In this document: in pieces, positions 22,427 to 36,309 of the stretch
Position numbering within the stretch: the first letter of the stretch is position 1
Layout: every line of letters begins with the position of its first letter
DNA from: Sclerurus mexicanus
Taxonomy: Eukaryota; Chordata; Aves; Passeriformes; Furnariidae
Assembly: GCA_013396755.1 (NCBI GenBank)
Contig: VWZF01004869.1
Location: 186,001-250,000, forward strand
Direction of reading: 5' to 3'
DNA length: 64,000 nucleotides
Position numbers and translations under genes: made by a program
Notes under the pieces: model-generated
What the model saw: the letters and a program-made list of their open reading frames with translations, nothing else
Told to the model about the DNA's origin: nothing
Databases searched by the model: none

Positions 22427-25400
22427 CTTTACATTAAGGAAAAAAGAAGATAATATAATTTACCATCTTATAGAAGAGTGCAGTTGACTGAATACAACTC
22501 AATTAGTAGATTTTTCCTTCTTTGAAAATTCTTGTTTCTTAACAGCACCACAAGATGCACTCTCACCTATGAGACTGTCTTTCTCTCCTATGCAACCAAT
22601 TCATGTAGCTATTTGAATAAATTTCAATACCTTTAGAGCTGTTAAGAAGTATTATATGTATATACATCTGCAGCTCTGGGATAAAAACAACCTGAACAAG
22701 GAGGTAAAGCTTGTCTGCTACTTATGTCTTTATTGCAGGGTTTTGTTCCAGCCTTTTGTGAGTCTGTTTGCTTTGTTGCTGTAGAGTGCAGTAAATGTTG
22801 CCAAGCCAAACAACTACAAACATTTATCCATTTATGAATTATATTAAATGAACGTAGCAATTAATCCATTCCTCTTTGCTGTTTCCACTTTCTGCCTAAT
22901 TTATAATGTAAAAATATGGGCCTGGACAATATTTATGCAGTGTATTTTATCTAAGAACATAAAAGTGCTTGTGCAATTATGAATCAAATTATGATTACTG
23001 CTTTCCTGGGAAATAGGCAAGTAATACTGTACTTCATTTATGGCTAATGAACAGATTCAGGAAGAAGCTGGGACCTCAACCAGTACTTTCTGTCAACATT
23101 ATGTTAGAGGTCAGGAGTGGAAACCTGACAGTCTTTCCTTGTATTACTCTGTATTACATAGGAGTTGCTTGTGGACTTGTGTCAGCTTCACTCAGAAACA
23201 ACAAAGGGAAGAAATAGGTTCCCTGTAAGGGAGATGCTGTCCCCATGGAAGTAAACAGCTCAGCTCCTATTGAGATTACAGGGTTAAGACACCTTTACAA
23301 AAATTCTGACAACCCTTTTCCTGACCGAATCCCCCCCAAGAGCAGTACTTGAATGATGCTTGAAGGTGATTGTAGCACATCACACCAGCACTCATGTGCG
23401 TGTTTACATTTTGTTAAACCAGTGGAGCTTAAACACAGACTTAAATATTTTACTCACTAGGAGTATAGTTATTGGGAATCTAATTATTCAAGTTTTTATA
23501 AGGAGGTGCTTTGGGGCTATTTGGAGTGCAAACCAGTAACTCAGAAGCTGAAAGTTTACCTGAAAACTGAGCAGCTCTGGGATATTAGGCTGCTTTCCAG
23601 GTCATTTACAGCTTTCAAATATGAAAGAAAAGCATCATTCAGTTAGAACATCATTCCTAACAAATCATTATTTCTTGACAAATGGAAAACAGGTCTGAGT
23701 ATGAAACTCAAGTATGGCTTTATAAGATCCCTAAGTCTCACCAATCAACTTCTTAGAACATATCTTGTTCTCATGCCTCTTGTCCTTTGGCCATGGCAAT
23801 CATCACACAGATTCTGAGTTACGGTACAAGGACACCCATCCCAAAGTGCATTTCAGAAGCAGAAGATCAGGCTTGGGCAAAGCATCTGTTGTCAGACCTC
23901 TGACTGAGGACACATGGATTTGCAAAGCCCTCTCAGTGCTGTGCCCTTGGCAAGAAATAACATTGGGATTTCACAGGTCATGCAGGCAGCTGCTTTGGAC
24001 TAGGAGAAATAGAAAAAACCATGTTCACTGCTCCCTCAGCCAGAGGACGGTCCCCATATTTAGTTTACTAATTTGGTGCCTGAGTGTCAGATAGCACACC
24101 TTCAAAAATTTCTAGGTCATAGAAGATTTTAAAATGTGGTATGAAGAGCAGCTATGGACCACAATTTAATTTTGCCTTCTCCCATCAACTCCAGATTTTG
24201 GAGCCTTTTTGGGCTATTATTATGAGAAAACATTAAGACGTGTGTTTGTATATGTTCCACCAAATGTGTTTCATAACATCTGTTTGGCACTCAGGAAGGA
24301 AAATGTTCTGTAATCTTGACCAGCAATGTGTGCTGGGCAGATGAGACTGTGCACAACACAAGGTTAAAAAGCTGCTTTTTGCTCTACTCAGAACTGAGAC
24401 TCAGTTCTTTGAACTTGTTTCATGAGCCTCTCAGTTGAAAAATAAATCTGATGACAAGCTCCTGAATTGCTGTGAAGGGTCTCACAGACCTTTTGCAGAA
24501 GCATGCAGTGTTATTCTGAAGTGCAGTGGGAGTCTTCATTTAGCTTTCCTCTCTTTTAGTTCTGACTGCTGTCATCCCCCCCTCCCTCTCTACTAACTTC
24601 TCCACATTACCATTCAGCCTCTTAAGGCTCCTCCGCTAAGAAATGTTCAAAAAGCAAAAGCAAATATATGCAATTACTGAAAATAAATGATTTGGGGACT
24701 TGAGCTGCTCTGAAGTGTGTCTTGTTACATAGACAGATGCCTACTGATTCCTTTTGTTCTGGAGAGGAAAATTACAAATAGTGCTATGGCAGCAGTGTTC
24801 AAGTTCACTTGAGTCTGTGTGGTCTAATTCAGTTCCCTTTGATGTTTGCTGCACTCATTTATGAAACTGTTCCTCTAAGCCCATGTCTCTCAAGGTCATC
24901 TGTTGTGCACTGTATCCTTTAGAAGGAAATGCGCTTGATTGTCCATGTAGCAGGGTTCTGTGGTGTGGCCCAGCCCTTTCATATTATCTCCATTTTTTGA
25001 ATCGGGGTGGGGGGTAATTCACACAAAACATGTGTGCTGAGAGGTGCTCTACTGTTTAATGCATAGGGATACTTAGTATGTAGTTTTCTCATCAGAGGGG
25101 AGAAAGGTCATTTAATGCACCCATTAAGGGTCTCCCCAAAGTGGTCTGCCTGGCACAGGACAGTGATCCCCTCAGGATTTGTTGTAGCTTGGAGCGTAAC
25201 CTTCTTATCAAATGCTTAACTGACAATATTGTGTTTTTGACTCACGAGTGCATACAAAATGCATATCAACTTGTGAACCACCTATGAGGCCCCTACAGAC
25301 ATGTAATTTATTTACAAACATGGTAACATTTGTAAGTCATATGTGGCAATATATAGTTTGTACCTGAGAGGAGTTATGAAACCAGTGACAGACACTTTTT

Positions 25401-28400
25401 GCCGTAGTTAGCAAGGGTTTGCCTGCCCATAGGAGTTTAGATTCCTAAGGAGTCCAAGCCCAAGGGCAAGACTCATTTGGAAAGATCTACCCGCAGTAAA
25501 CTCCACAGTGTTCTGTAAGCACTTGAGCACTGATCTCACAGCAAAGAAAACTTGGCTAGGGGAGCAGGGAGAAGCTTGGCAATTGCCAAGTGCTCAAAGT
25601 GCCTGCTGCTGTTTGGGGTGATATGAGTTCTCTAGAATGCCTGAGAGGGTACACGATGGAAGGCCCTAAAAGAGAGGCTTGCAAAGCAGCTGTGAGAAGT
25701 TGTGTTATAGGGATCATAGGACCTGGGCACTGAGTGATTTCGTGCCAAACAAATGGCAAGAAGCATTTGTAGGGATCTGTGTAGGGGCTATGAAGGTGCT
25801 TTTAGTGGAATTGTCTGTTAAATCCAGATATACATAGGTGTTAAGTTTGGGGAAGGACTTGGACAGAAAAGAGTAATGTGAGACCTTTAAGAAGAGGTAG
25901 TCTTTTCAGTCTGTATGATCTATTTGCAAGAAAATAGAGCTCATGAAATTGCTTTTCAAATGCACTTCAGGATAGTATCAGGTGTTTGATGTTTGGACAC
26001 AGGAGACTTGAAACACTAGTGGCATTGTCTAGAGAGGACAGAGCAGGTAATTCTATGTTAAAAACTGGGACAGAAAATCTTATGAGAAGGGGTATAAGTA
26101 GTTTGGCCTGTGTGTGGGAGGGCAGGAAGAGCTGACAGAAAAAGGCATTTTCATAATGATTTTTTTAGCTGTTATAGAGTTGATGTGAAGTTGTTTATCT
26201 TTTGAGTAGTTTGCATCGTCCCACCCATCCTCATGTTTTTCTAATGTACTTCACTATAATCCTACAGATCTTGCTCCGAGTAGGAAATATATTGAAAAAA
26301 GGCATTAAATCTTTACCAGGGTTACTGTTGTTTTTATTCTAGACTGAAAATAGTTGGTTTGTTTACTTTCCATGGTGAGGAATTGCTATGGTAGAGATTA
26401 ATAGAAAACAGTTACCCATTTAGTGCTGAGAAGAATATTTTGTACTAATTTACAGTGATATATGGCACTCTATTAACAATTGACTTCGGAAATAGTTATC
26501 ATGAGTCTATTTTTTGCCAGTAAGAAGATCAAGTCACAGCAATGGCCTTATTAGTATGTACAGCCTGCTCATTTAAGAGGTAAATGGGAACTGTGGGTAT
26601 GCCTTGCCTTCAGATATCAAGCAGACAAAAGAAATGAGTCTTAAGATATCAAAGACAGTGGTAGAGCTCACTGTTTCTTGCTCCAGACATTGAATATACT
26701 TATTCCCTGCTAGTAAGTACATTTTTTCAGAACACCTTACCCTTTTCACTTCTTGTGCAACTACAGTGCTATCAAGATGAACAGCTCCTCTTTAACTTTC
26801 ATTTTCCTCTTCACTGTTGAACTCTTCCTCTGACAATGCAACAGCCAAAAGAAGGAGCTGTTACATTTCAAGAGGAAAACAAGCTTTAACATTAACTTTC
26901 TGACCTTTGAGGACAAGGAGTGTCCCCTGAATGACCTTGCTGTTTCAGATGGTTTTTACAAGTGCTTCAAGGATGTGGCTCTCCCAAAGGAGAATTTTTT
27001 TCTAGAGCCATGAGTCTGCAACTTACATTCAGTGAGCGTGGAAGTTATAAACCTCTTTAATCAATTTCAATTCTTCCTCCAGCTGGAAGACAGAGGTCAT
27101 GTGCCTTTAAAAAAGCATAAAGTGCTGAAAAGCCAAAGAAGGTTTTCATAAGCTGTCTACAGACATTCCTGCAAACGCTCCCATTATAGATCACTTGGCT
27201 GCCAGAGAACTAGAGGTGTCCTGGAGCTCCTCTAGAGATGATCAGTTTTCTTGCGTGGCCATATGATGTGTGTTTCAGGACTGAGTGCAAGCTTCAGGCT
27301 CTAAGATCCTAGATTCACCTAGCCACATAATTGCCCTTCTGCTTCCACTCTGTAGAGCTGAAAATCACAAACGCTCAGAGGGCTGAGGAGCCGTGAGGCC
27401 AGCACAGTGGGACCACAGTTCTTCTTCAAGGCCTACATGAGTTAGAGCAATACAGATACAAGCAGCAGCAGAAAGCTCAGGGCAGCCTATGCTTGTTCCT
27501 CAAGAAGGACATCTCTGAAATAACATTAGCCAGCTTTCTAATGTTAATCAAATGTGTTTCTCCTAAGATGTCTGTGGAAGATGGTCCTGGAGATTGAACT
27601 GTAAGGTTGTATTTGATGGGTTATAAAAACAAATAAATGAACAAACAACCCACCTGCCCCAAACCCCAATCCAAAACTGGTAAATACTTTTAAAAAGGGA
27701 AAAAAGAGGGGAGGGGAATTGGGTTGCCCAGAACTGTTTCCACCGCATCTATTCTGAGTTCACTTTCTGGATTTATATCTGCTATTGCTTATCTCTGAGA
27801 AATCTGCATAGAATCACATCAGTTTCAATATGTCTTGTGTGGCAGGTTGAGTCAAGAAGACAAGTAAGTACTTTAAATCCCATAACTCTTGGAAAATGTA
27901 ATTGTTGCCTGGACGATGTCACCATGACAGAGAGCAGCCACAGCTCCAGACAGACCTTCTGGCATTTGGACTGCTGGTTGTTTGGAGAGGGAAAACAGTC
28001 ATAAACAGTATGTGCAGACTTGTGGCTGCTCTGTGACATGTGTTTGCTTTTGAGAGTATGGAGTCAAGCTTTCATTTCCTGGCAAAGAGAAAAATCTGAA
28101 CTCTAATGGGACCACTTAGTGACACTGTCTCTGCACCTGTGATGGATTTGCTTCCTTTATGATACAAATTAACACACAGGTTGTTTTACTGTGGTATCCT
28201 TCCCCAGCCAGGTAAAGTAATGGGAGCTTTTCTGCCTCCCGTGAGGAATGTTAATTATTTTCAGTATTTTAAAAATGTGCAGAATCCATGACAAGTCTTG
28301 GCATGATGAGGAAGGAAACAAAGTGCTTGTAAAAAAATTTTACAAAGCGACTGCAAAACTGGGAGACTGGAAAAGATTAGTACATTTATTTATTATATAA

Positions 28401-28711
28401 GCTTACTGTATAGAAAAATTAATGGTGAGAAAGATGAGCTGTGAAACAGAACTGCTGGGTTCTCAGAATAAGGATATAGATGCTACCAAATAAAGTCCTT
28501 ATGCATGTATTAGACTTTAACCATGCTCTTAGGCAAAGTGTTTATGTATGGGTTTCAGTCAGTATGATGGTGTCATAAATTAGTATCCCAGTAAGCCTTA
28601 GCAGGTCTCAAAAAACACAGGAATGTTCCAGCCAGAAAAACTGGGTCAAATTCTAACAAACCGTTTGCATGGCTCATACACATAAGGAAAACCTGTCTTT
28701 ATTTCTTGTAG

Positions 28712-28861
28712 GGGGGGCCAGCTCACTTCAGGAGGAATGTAATCCTGAAGTAGAAGAGCCAAGAGAAACCATGCATGAAGATCAGCTTTCGTGCTGCTTT
28801 TATATTTGTCAGAGAGCCCTATATGGAGGCAACTGGAAGAGGGACCGATCAAGTACCCAAG
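28712..28861 (+). other. Exon-like segment antisense to DPT (hypothetical)
   Basis: A 150-nt segment with a good acceptor on the left (TTTATTTCTTGTAG at 28698-28711) and a good donor on the right (CCCAAG|GTGAGA at 28861/28862). One frame is open throughout (GGASSLQEECNPEVEEPRET and onward to RDRSSTQG). The length is a multiple of three. No protein family is recognised and no partner exon was found, so it may equally be chance or an exon of a non-coding antisense RNA. It holds a perfect 9-bp inverted repeat (28725-28733 with 28743-28751). Confidence 0.2.
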
Positions 28862-29859
28862 GTGAGAGCTAATTTGAAACAAAGGTTTTTTTACACCTCA
28901 ATAATGTCAGTTTTCTTAAAAATGCCTTTCTACTCATATTTGGTTTCATAGTTAAGGATTCATTCCATGTTAAAATTCAAGGCTGCTGAGAAATTCTGCA
29001 GTGTGGACTGTCTTTGAATATGGATTTTCCTGTGTCACATGGCCCACAAGGCACCACAATAATTGTATACTTTCTTGATATTACTTTTCCATATAGTCAT
29101 ATACTAATAGATGCCTTTGCATGAAAATAAGCTGCTTCAACCAAGAAATAGAAGTCAGTAGCCTGTTAATAGCCATTGCTCCACAATTAGTTTATTGACA
29201 GCCAATTTCTGGAACAGAATAAAAGCCATTATAGATTGGGGAAGAAACTGCAATAAATAATGAAAAATGTATACACACACATTTTGTTGTCTCTTATATG
29301 CATATGCATTTTTAAGTCTCACCCATGGTAGCCCAGAACTGCTTTGCAGATTGTTTGAAAAACATATTCTCTCTGTCAAATGCATCTTAAATAGAGTGCA
29401 AGATACTGACCAGAAGCGTGCAGTGTGAGCAAAGTCTTGTGACAATAACTTGGAGATGCCAGTGGAAGTGAAGTTGTGAGTGAGAGCTCCTGAACTCAGG
29501 GAATAGCAAATTTAGTTGCTGTACACTGAAGTTTAACAATTCAGACAAGTCAGATCTGTAGTAGTATAAGTGGGCCTAAACAGGGGATTTCTCACTGCCC
29601 CATTGCAGTTCATGTTGCTTATATGTTAGCATAACAAGTAGTACTCACCCAGAGTACTGGTACACTGTCTAGGCAGGGTAAAGAGAATAAAATAGGCAAG
29701 AAACCATTCCCAGCAAACAATAGAAAAGAGACCACTGTTCTACAGGGAAGTTTATCTGCATGGTGTGTGTCCTCCAGTAAAAAAATCCTCCTTTGTGGGA
29801 CCCCAGGATAACTCTGATGGAAAGAGATCTCAACAACTCTCTGCTACAGCCCTCTGCTC

Positions 29860-30215
29860 AAAGCAGGGTCAACCAAGAGGTCAGACCAGGTTTCTCAGGC
29901 CTTTATTCAATTCAGTCTTGAAAACTTCCAAGGGATCTCAGTGGGCAACCTTCTCTAATGTATCACTGTCCTTTCAGAGGAAAAGACTTTCTTTATATCC
30001 CATTGAACACCTGTCCTACCCTCAAGAGTGTCAGCTGTCCCCTCCAGTTTGGAGTCTTATGCAAACTTCGTGAGCATGTGCTCTGTTGCCTCCTCAAGGT
30101 CATTGATAGAGATATTAAGCAGGTCAGGTCCTAGGGCAGACCATTAGTTACAGTTCTCTGCTCCTCATGGGCACCCAGGCAGAGTTTCACCCTTTAACCG
30201 GTACCCGCCCAGCCT
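29860..30215 (-). mobile_element. Degraded CR1 LINE fragment with internal deletion
   Basis: On the plus strand the left part (about 29865-30058) recalls the reverse complement of the CR1 ORF2 tail, e.g. TTCAGTCTTGAAAACTTCCA followed by a GTGGGCAACCTTCTC block. The right part (about 30062-30165) recalls a different, more upstream region: CAAACTTCGTGAGCATGTGC and AAGGTCATTGATAGAGATAT, matching the antisense of the RT block that encodes LSKFADDTKL. The intervening CR1 sequence is missing, so the copy is internally deleted or a composite. It is old and heavily diverged. Confidence 0.7.
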
Positions 30216-31379
30216 GTTAAACCCGTCTAGTCCACCCAGACCATAACATCCTAATTTGGATAAATGTAAGCGGAAAGAGCTTAAATCTACCTTGCTAATT
30301 CTTAATGCAGAAGGAGAGTGTGAATGAAATTGTAAGAAATATATTGTAAGGAGACACATCAAAAGAGTAAGGTCAAATAAGATTTTCATGTAGGAGAAGC
30401 TGTATGAGAAATTCTCCAGGCCAAGAGTGGATATAGAAGGGTCAAGATGGACCAGTAGCTTGAACAGTGCAAAGGGGGCTCTGGTGAGTGACTGAGCCTG
30501 GTAATACAGGGTACAAAATGGTTTTATAATGAATCCTTAATCACAAACTATGCACTAGAAGCTTTTCACAAGCCAGGTGACAGGTCTTTCCTCAAGTTCT
30601 ACAGCTCTCCTGTCCCAGAATAATGTGAGCACATGAGATGTCTACCCTGCTTAGAGGGAGAAACACTTCACTTGCCTTTGAAATGCTGACATTTCTGCAG
30701 AGAACTGCAGCTGAACTGCATAAGGCATTCTTTTCCAAGCATAAAAATTGGATGTTGTCACTGTTGGAAATAGAAGGGCAGTATAAGAGTCCATGTGCAG
30801 CTGAGATGGAAAAAAGTCTTCAGTAACCCCAATTATTTACATTAGGATTTGCCTTACCCTAAACACCAATTTGCAAGGCAGAGACAAAGCTGTTCCCCGT
30901 TGTCAAGACAACGTCTAAGGGAAGCAGAATTGCTGACAAAAGAAGTCAGAGTAGATTTCTCTTGTCTCTCTGGAAATACATGCAATAGTAGAGGAGTAAG
31001 ACTGGAAGAACTGCTTAAGAGTGAGTTTCCCTCAGAGTGAAGAACCTGGGCAGGTATGTAAATAAACCCCCAGGTAGAGAACATCCATAGGCAGTGTCGA
31101 CTGCAAAGAAGACAGAAGAGTGTTCAAAAGAATGTTCAAAGACTTTGTTACAGAGTTCCTGTAATTTAATGATGATAATAATAAAAACCATTTCTTTTCC
31201 TCCTGGCTGCAAGGATGAAAAGCAAGGCACTGCTGTTGTGTTTGGCCAGTAGCCAGCCAGCCAAGTAAGACCAAGGGGCATATAAACAGTTTGTATGGTT
31301 CTCAATGGGAAGTTCAAAGTTGAGGTCTGGAAACAAAGATTCAAGCACAGATCCTCCCTTCCTTATGTCCCCCCCACAC

Positions 31380-31394
31380 TTTTTTTTTTTTTTT
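31380..31394. repeat. Poly-T tract
   Basis: Fifteen consecutive T residues following a short C-rich run, in DPT intron 2. Confidence 0.9.
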
Positions 31395-32118
31395 AAATAC
31401 AGGCAGGTTATTCTCTATATCATTCAGAATAGAGAATTTAACCTGAATGTAACCCTGGAGCATAAAATTATGAGTTCTGTTAAACAGAATGGACAGGAGC
31501 AATATGAGCTTTTCCTACAGTCTGCTATTGCCTGGTCTTAATTTAGAGAAACCATACCTGGAGGCAAAGGAAAGCTTGGGAGGTATAGCTCATTTTTCCC
31601 ACAGCCTCTGTGAAGTTGCCAGCACCAGTCGTGATATTGTGTTGAGGTGAGGCCACCTGGTTTTTTAAGGTTTATGATCAGTAGCTTATTTTGACCTTGG
31701 TCTTCAAACAAGAGAGGAAGCAATTTGTAGGCACTACAGATATTTTTTCTGAGATAACTGGTCTGAGTTCACTCCTCTAAATCATCTTGGCACAAACGTG
31801 TAGCACAGAAATGCTTCTACTCCTGCAAATGTGCTGGAATGGTTTCCAGCATAGCTAAGGCTCCTGTTCATACCCAGACCTGTTAATTGAGGGCCAGGTA
31901 CTGCGTTGTGCTGTTCACTATAACTGTGCCTTCATTCTCTTCCCTTAGCCATGGATCCTTAAGAATCCTGTAGCAGACTGGAAATAACACGCTTAACCCC
32001 TATAAAACACAGTTAACTTTTTTTCAGGCAAGGTTTTTGACAGGCCAAGCACCCAAAGACATTTATAGGGACTGTTGGGGGAAAGAGGCTCACAGGTTTG
32101 GTTTCTGCTTGAACTCAC

Positions 32119-32244
32119 CAGCATGAATATGGGCATCTCCGGCTGTAGCGGCAGCAGTAAAATTGCCATTCACGGTCCAGCACAGAAGGAAAATACTGAC
32201 TCTGGAAACCAGCCACCAGCCCATTGTTTGAGCAGGTTTGATAC
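32119..32244 (-). CDS. DPT: Dermatopontin exon 2 (residues 100-142)
   Basis: This is a 126-nt symmetrical exon. The acceptor is a pyrimidine tract ending in TTATTAG at 32245; the first G completes Trp100. The exon encodes residues 101-141, starting YQTCSNNGLVAGFQSQYF and containing the second hexapeptide DREWQF (123-128) and Cys104, Cys130, Cys131, Cys137 and Cys141. The donor TG|GTGAGT (32119/32118) is a strong match to consensus and splits Trp142. The sequence is nearly identical to human in this segment as recalled, with Gln/Pro changes around QYFPSVLD. Exon 2 lies about 10.3 kb downstream of exon 1 and 9.7 kb upstream of exon 3. Confidence 0.96.
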
Positions 32245-33350
32245 CTAATAATGAGGGGAAAGAAGAGAGCACACAAGGAAAACATGATATTAGATGCCTT
32301 GATTGTTTCAAGCATTTCTGAAAAGAGCATTAAAAATTTTGATATAGAGTGGAATCTAAGGGTTTGGCTTTGTGCAGAGAAGCACTGTTTGCACTTGCTG
32401 TGTATTTAGTAACCATTTTGTGTAAGAAAGCAGTAGTAGTTAACTAATGTCTAAACATTTATGTTGCACTTAATACTATTTAAACTGGTTTAAAGTATTT
32501 AATTGTGCTAGTATGCTAACCAGGCAAGAAGACTGTTCTGGTGATGATATTCTCAACTGTTTACAAATCATAAGACTGACATCAAAATAGTCTATTAATA
32601 CTTTGACTGTTGGTATTTGAGGAACTGGGCTTTACTGAAATAATCTTTTCAACTCCTTATCTATTAAAAAAAAAAGACCCTTAGAAACTGTTTCATAAGA
32701 GAAGTTCATTAATTTCTTTTTTTTCCTTTCACAATTACCTCTCTCCAGGAAAAGGGAGTCCATTAAAAATGTTTAGGCTTGTGATGAACTCATTATTTGA
32801 TAGCAATCACATAAGGAAAACTGAGACTCAGATTTTATGAAATTCTAAGTCTCACATAAATTTCATTACTAGATTCATGCTTTCTGTGTACTCAGGAATT
32901 CTGTTATACACAGTATCTCTGCCTCAAATAGAATGGACATGCGCTCAAAGCATGCATGCTTCTCTGTCTGCACACCCGACAGGCACCTGGACACTGTTAT
33001 TCAAAGTAATTCAGGTGATAATCAGTTTAAATAGCTTCGTTCTTGGAGATTAAAGACAAGGAGAACATGAAAATAGACAAGTCATTAATTCAACTAGTGA
33101 GTTCTGATTCCCTCAAGCACCCTCCTAGCCTCACTCTTTCTCTGTTGGGAAAATTACAGGAATTTGGTTTCTTCCATTTACTTTCCTTTCTTTTCCCTTT
33201 GTCAAGGAAAACTGCCAGCCCAGACCTGCAGCAAACCTTCTTTGTGATACCATAAAATCAATTAAAATGATATATCCAAAAGACACTTTGAGAGGTAACT
33301 GTAGGATTAACAAATACCAAAATTTTCCCCTAGTTCCATTTCATTACCTC

Positions 33351-33390
33351 CTAGTCTATTCTAATGATGTCTTAGTTTATTCTAATGACC
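33351..33390. repeat. 20-bp imperfect tandem duplication
   Basis: CTAGTCTATTCTAATGATGT (33351-33370) is followed by CTTAGTTTATTCTAATGACC (33371-33390), two adjacent copies with a few mismatches. In one frame this yields a repeated LVYSND string, an artefact of the duplication rather than a gene. Confidence 0.85.
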
Positions 33391-36309
33391 TGAAGTTCCC
33401 AGAAGGGAACACACATCATCTAGGAGAGTTCAGTGTTTGGAAAGTCATTCTCTTGTGCATGCAAGTGTCAGTGCCTGAAAAAGGAGCGGAAGGCTCAAGT
33501 ACTGGTGTGCAAAAGCTGAAAAACTGATCAATTTTGAGCAGTGCAGGGATGAATTCCTCTGCCTAATTTTCAGCCTCCACCTTTGAACCCAGGAGTCTCT
33601 TCCCTATATCCCTTCCACTGTGTTCTGTTGTTCAGACAAGAGTATTTACATTTGTTTGTATCCCTGCATTTCCCACATTCCTGAGGCCACGTGTACTTGC
33701 TGTGCTTTTCGAGACTCTTTCAAGGACCTCTGGAGATAAGTAGTGATGGGGACTCTGAGTTGCTATGGCATCACACCAAGTAAGACAGTTTGGCTCTCAC
33801 TCAGAGGATTTCAGCAGGACTTTGATAGGAAATTGCTCTGATTTTTGGCACACAGGCCATAGGAACATATGGTTAACTCTATAAACATATTGGATAGTTG
33901 TAGACAATTGATGTTACCCTGATTGAAGAATGGTTGATACACAGAAATATGGGGATTGGTTGTACCTGTTGCAAGATGAACATTAAACTGTGTAAAACAG
34001 AACTAAAATTGTGCATCTTCATCTTCTTCTGCCTCTCCAACCCTTCCCAGTTACATGCATTGGCATGGCTCAAGTCCTTGTGCCCCTGGGAGATTTTCTA
34101 GCTCTTTTACATATGTGCAATGATGGAAGAATTTTGTTTCTCCATTTCCTTTGCATTTTCTCTCAGAGGCTCAGCATTGCCCAGCAGTTTCTCATCCCCA
34201 CCAATTAGTACGGGATACTCCTGCTTGTACTTTGTGGGAGGTTCTTCCTTCTTTTCTCTTTCCACGTATTCACATTCAGTCTGGGAAGTCCTGCCCTCTT
34301 TCCCATTGTCTTTGCTCTACAATACTTTTTATTTGCTTGACACTTCTACTAATACAGTCCAATTCTGATGGAAAGATTCATTTTGAGAGAGATGTCACTG
34401 AGAGACTCTTGCCTCTATAGTGAATTGAAAAACAAACCTAGCCAGAATAATGCTCTTATGTTTAGATTTATACCTATTTGGGCAGCAGATTTTCAGAAGG
34501 TTTGCTTATTTTTAATCCTGATTCTCTATTGTCATGATAAGTTTGTACAAAATATATAACTGGAGTTGTCTTAAAAATTAGTTTCTTAGATGGAAGGTAT
34601 AGCTGAATATAAGTCATGTCTTATAATTGAATTGCCTTTTTTTTAAATAATTCATAGTAAAATTTGAAATATACATTCACTTCTCTCTGCTTCTGTCTCA
34701 TACACAAAGATGTGCAATCTGTTATTCAAGCTTGATATTGAGTTCAGTGAAAGCAAGATAATAGTGATGTTAAAGCACTTTCTTTTAGCTTTGAGATAAC
34801 AAGATTTTTTCCTTGATCTTTCTAATATTCAAGGAAAATCCAGATATTAATTCAAAAATGAAGAGACGCTCTCAGAAATTGGAGTGCTTCTTTGTGAGTT
34901 TATATAAAATATTTTATTCATTTTACTTTTCCCTCTTGGTCTCTTTCCTAAAAGCAGAAAGTAATTTTTCAAGGGAAGAAAACAACCCCTCTCCACACAC
35001 CTTTTTAGTCGGATGCTCCATGCACCAATCTGAAAACAACACTTAATATGTAAGGATTTTTTCCTTCTCTTTTGAACACTACTGTCATCACAGCAAATCC
35101 TGCAAGCAAGAAGGGTGAATAAAAACTAGTGATTTGCAAACTTTGATTTATGGCCAAGTCAAAAAAAGCCTTTCTCACAAGACCCACTCTGGAGCACTTT
35201 TGTTACAAAGGATAGTTCAGTATTCAGAGTTAGTCACTGGGTTCTCCTCATTCATGAAATCCTGACATTGCCAAGAAGAGAGGAAGATACCTCTTAGAAG
35301 ATGAGTGCAAAAGAACATGAGAAACTGGCTGGGACTCTGTGGGACTAAACTTGGCAATGGATAGGTTGTTTTCTTTCTCTGGTTGGGTCAAGTTGCAATG
35401 CACAAAGAGTTGCCTTTTGGATCTGGTGCTGGGAGTAGAGGAGGTGAGCTCGTGGGGGAGTGGGAAAATTGGTGGTGGTGAGAGTCAGGTGCTCTTGAAG
35501 GGGAAGTTGCCCTTCCCTTGTCTACAGCTGTTGGAACTGACTGCAGTGTTTCGTAGGAAGTAAGTAAATTATATAGCCTTATTCTGGGAGAAGTTCTGTG
35601 TAGTTACAGGGATATGGTACCTGAGACTTTCCTGGCCTGCTGCAATTGGTGTGTAAAGCCCGTCCTCTGCCAAATCTTCTTCTGAACTGGGTAATGAGTG
35701 TTTCACAACTGAGTTTTGCCACAGCAAGCAACCAAAGCATGCATCCATGTTATTGGTTTAGTTCAGGCCAGGACTGCTTTCATTGTTCGCCAGTGAGCTT
35801 TTATGTGTGAGATCAAACTAGAGCTGGTTTGAAATAAACCTACTCAAAATGCACATGTGGATTTTGCGTCCGTGCATGACCTGTTTCACCCTACAGATGC
35901 ACTTAAATTGTGCCACGTTATTTGTGGACATTGATAAAGCCTCAGCGACCAAGTGTGTGCCTCATTGACTCAACCACTGCCTGCCAGACTGAAGACAACT
36001 ATTGCTTGCAACATTTTAATTGTTTTGAAAAATGGCATCAGTTACGATGAGACTTCTTAATTACGCCTACATTTTATTACTGCCCTTTGCTAGACAAAGC
36101 CCCAGAGTGTTGTGCCCTGTCTAATGCTGGTGCTGTGTGGTAAACCTCTCTCTGAGGCCCCCTATGCCTTAGACACATCAGCAACACATTATCCTGAGGA
36201 TGACAACCCAAAGAGGAAGCCTGTTCACTACAAATCTGCTCAGAGAAGCCCAATCCAAGGTGCAGTAAGTGGAGGTGCTAGAGCCTGCATGGAATCCCTG
36301 CTGCACTTC

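Larger units (their letters stand above)
22427..32118 (-). other. DPT intron 2
   Basis: A 9.7-kb phase-2 intron (donor GTGAGT, acceptor TGTAAAG). It contains a degraded CR1 copy in the same orientation as the gene (about 29860-30215), a poly-T tract (31380-31394) and an exon-like segment on the plus strand (28712-28861). The rest appears unique. Confidence 0.85.

Noticed and set aside
31305..31541. Plus-strand frame in DPT intron 2
   Set aside because: It runs through a poly-T tract (Phe run) and has no other support.
32115..32330. 71-codon frame starting at an ATG upstream of DPT exon 2
   Set aside because: The part before the acceptor at 32245 is intron sequence. Only 32119-32244 is DPT coding.
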